NCBI GenBank assembly: GCA_020631315.1
Contig: JAHDHM010000265.1
Coordinates: forward strand, 1 to 5,426
Length of the DNA: 5,426 nt
From: Acidimicrobiales bacterium
Lineage (GTDB): Bacteria > Actinomycetota > Acidimicrobiia > Acidimicrobiales > Poriferisodaliceae
Direction: 5' to 3'
In this document: positions 3,853 to 5,426 of the stretch, piece by piece
Numbering within the stretch: position 1 is the first letter of the stretch
How the letters are laid out: each line of letters opens with the position of its first letter
Made by a program: the position numbers and the translations under genes
Notes under the pieces: generated by a model
What the model was told of the DNA's origin: nothing
What the model saw: the letters and a program-made list of their open reading frames with translations, nothing else
Database searches by the model: none

Positions 3853-5426
3853 TGCCAGCGGGGCCCGGGAGGGCACCAGACCAGCACAGCCGCATCGGCG
3901 CTGATGTCGGTGGCACGTTCACGGACGTGGTCGTGGAACGCGACGGCGAGTACCTGTCGACCAAGGTCCTCACCACCCACGACGCGCCCGAGCGGGGCAT
4001 CCTCCAGGGCATCACGGCACTGGCGGCCGAACACCACGTCGACCTGACCACCGTCGACCAGGTGCTGCACGGCACGACGTTGGCGACCAACGCGCTGATC
4101 GAACGCCGCGGCGCCCACACCGCACTCGTCACGACACAAGGCTTCCGCGACGTCATCGAGACCCGCACTGAAGGCCGCTACGAGCAGTACGACCTCGACA
4201 TCGTCCTGCCGAAGCCGCTGATCGAGCGCTACGACCGCTTCGTGGTGCCGGAACGCCTCGACGCGCAGGGCGACGTCCTCCTTCCCTTCGACGACGCAGC
4301 GGCCCAAGCCGTCATCGACACGATCGTCGAGCGTGGCTACGAGTCGGTCGCCGTCGGCTTCCTCCACTCGTATCGCAACGGCGACCACGAGCGCCGCTTC
4401 CGAGATCTGCTCGGCGCCGCCGCACCCGACCTGTCGGTCAGCCTCAGCTGCGAGGTCTCGCCGCAGATGCGCGAGTACGAGCGGTTCAACACCGTGTGCG
4501 CCAACGCCTACGTACAGCCGCTCATGGCGTCCTACCTGCGTCGACTCGAGACCGGGCTGCGCGAACTCGGCATCCCCGGCGACGTTCACCTCATCCACTC
4601 CGGCGGGGGCCTCATCTCCGTCGAGACCGCGGCCGAGCATCCGGTGCGCCTCGTCGAGTCCGGCCCGGCCGGCGGCGCGATCTTCGCGGCCCGGCTCGCC
4701 GAACGTCACGGCCTCGACAGGATCGTGTCGTTCGGGCGGCACCACCGCCAAGATCGCCCTCACCGAGGACCACGTGCCCGCCACCGCGACCACGTTCGAG
4801 GTCGACCGCACCGCCCGGTTCAAGAAGGGCAGCGGCATGCCCATCTCGATCCCGGTCATCGAGATGATCGAGATCGGCGCCGGCGGAGGCTCGATCGCTT
4901 CGGTCGATTCGCTCGGACAGATCCGAATTGGCCCCCACAGTGCCGGCTCAGAGCCCGGACCGGCCGCCTACGACCTCGGCGGGGAACACCCGACGGTGAC
5001 CGACGCCAACGTCCAGCTCGGGCGTCTCCATCCGAGCACGTTCGGCGCCAGCGACATCAGCCTCTCACCAGATCGCGCCGCAGCGTCCATCGACACGCAC
5101 GTGGGCGCACATCTGGACATGGACGTAGATACGGCCGCCGTCGGCATCGCCGAAGTCGTCGACGAGAACATGACCAACGCCGCCCGCGTGCCGGTGTCGG
5201 ATCCGCGATCGGCTTCCTGCGGGCCCCGTTCGCCTACGAAGCGGTGCGCAGTCTCTACACCCGAACCGATGAATTCGACCACGACGCCGTCAACGAACTC
5301 CTCGACGCACTCCAGCACGAGGCAGAGACGTTCGTCCGTCAGGGAAAGGACGCGGACCTCGTCGTCGAGCGACAGGTCTCCATGCGGTACAAGGGCCAGG
5401 GCTGGGAAATCCCGGTTCGGCTCGAC
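3852..5426 (+). pseudogene. Hydantoinase A/5-oxoprolinase-family gene, broken by two deletions and cut by the window edge
   Basis: Family members use ATP to open hydantoin, oxoproline or related rings, or act in acetone-carboxylase-type complexes, usually with a B subunit. Translation starts at ATG 3852, overlapping the dehydrogenase stop, with GAGG upstream. Residues 1-294 look intact: DVGGTFTD (18-25), HGTTLATNALIER (73-85), EVSPQMREYERFNT (201-214), HSGGGLIS (249-256) and VESGPAGG (268-275). After IVSF (codon 4731-4733) the frame jumps by +1. Bases 4735-5190 then encode GGTTAKIAL, RFKKGSGMPISIPVIEM, IGAGGGSIASVD, PTVTDANVQLGRL and ENMTNAARV. Near 5190 coding returns to the original frame with AGVGSAIGFLRAPFAYEAV and continues to the window end. 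The DM of DMGGTTAK and roughly 43 residues holding the FGG.. .LHA region are missing. The start frame has no stop anywhere, but about 150 residues would be scrambled. The lost motifs imply no activity, unless the lesions are assembly errors. Confidence 0.82.

Noticed and set aside
3022..3876. 284-codon minus-strand open frame opposite the dehydrogenase
   Set aside because: It is the antisense shadow of a clear SDR; its composition (repeated Val/Asp/Gly/Glu) mirrors the codon bias of the sense gene.
3741..4859. 372-codon minus-strand open frame opposite the hydantoinase A-like gene
   Set aside because: The sense strand has strong family motifs throughout, while the antisense product has none.
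4496..4867. 123-codon plus-strand open frame inside the hydantoinase A-like gene
   Set aside because: It is an Arg/Pro/Ser-rich out-of-frame reading of clearly coding sequence, with no motif of its own.
4725..5200. Programmed ribosomal frameshifting in the hydantoinase A-like gene
   Set aside because: Conserved residues (DM of the motif, and about 43 residues around the FGG region) are absent from the DNA, which a recoding event would not explain, and there is no slippery heptamer.

Overview
This is a high-GC, gene-dense bacterial window with GTG starts, GAC/GTC/CTC/GCC-rich codons and an alanine-rich lipoprotein signal of the 'FVAAAC' type. The style fits a high-GC actinobacterium, perhaps an Acidimicrobiia/Ilumatobacter-like lineage. 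That placement is an impression from sequence style only, with no marker gene behind it.

Layout: (1) At the left edge, on the minus strand, is the start of a secreted lipoprotein (from 125 down, running off the window). (2) Diverging from it is a tightly coupled plus-strand pair: a fold-type IV PLP aminotransferase-like protein (217-1161) and a P-loop sulfotransferase-like protein (1154-1951), overlapping by 8 nt. The same two domains occur fused in one polypeptide, in the opposite order, in the plant 'branched-chain-amino-acid aminotransferase-like' proteins, so the two products probably act together. (3) A small three-helix membrane protein of unknown function (1946-2401, minus strand) converges on that pair and overlaps its last codons at a 17-bp tandem duplication. 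(4) A regulatory region of about 240 bp (2402-2639) has three nested palindromic elements. (5) From it runs a plus-strand cluster: an ArsR-type HTH regulator (2640-2960), an NAD-type short-chain dehydrogenase (3007-3852) and a hydantoinase A/5-oxoprolinase-family gene (from 3852, running off the right edge).

The hydantoinase A-like gene is broken. About 5 nt are missing in its second glycine-rich motif (near 4734), and roughly 130 nt are missing near 5190. The two lesions together restore the frame, so the DNA stays open with no stop to the window end, but about 150 residues between them are read in the wrong frame.

How the genes may work together: the regulator, with a candidate operator across its own start codon, probably controls itself and the downstream dehydrogenase/hydantoinase A operon. 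That operon looks like a small-molecule catabolic unit acting on a hydroxyl or keto compound and a lactam, hydantoin or similar substrate. The substrate cannot be read from this window. I found no tRNA, rRNA, CRISPR array, insertion sequence or convincing intrinsic terminator.
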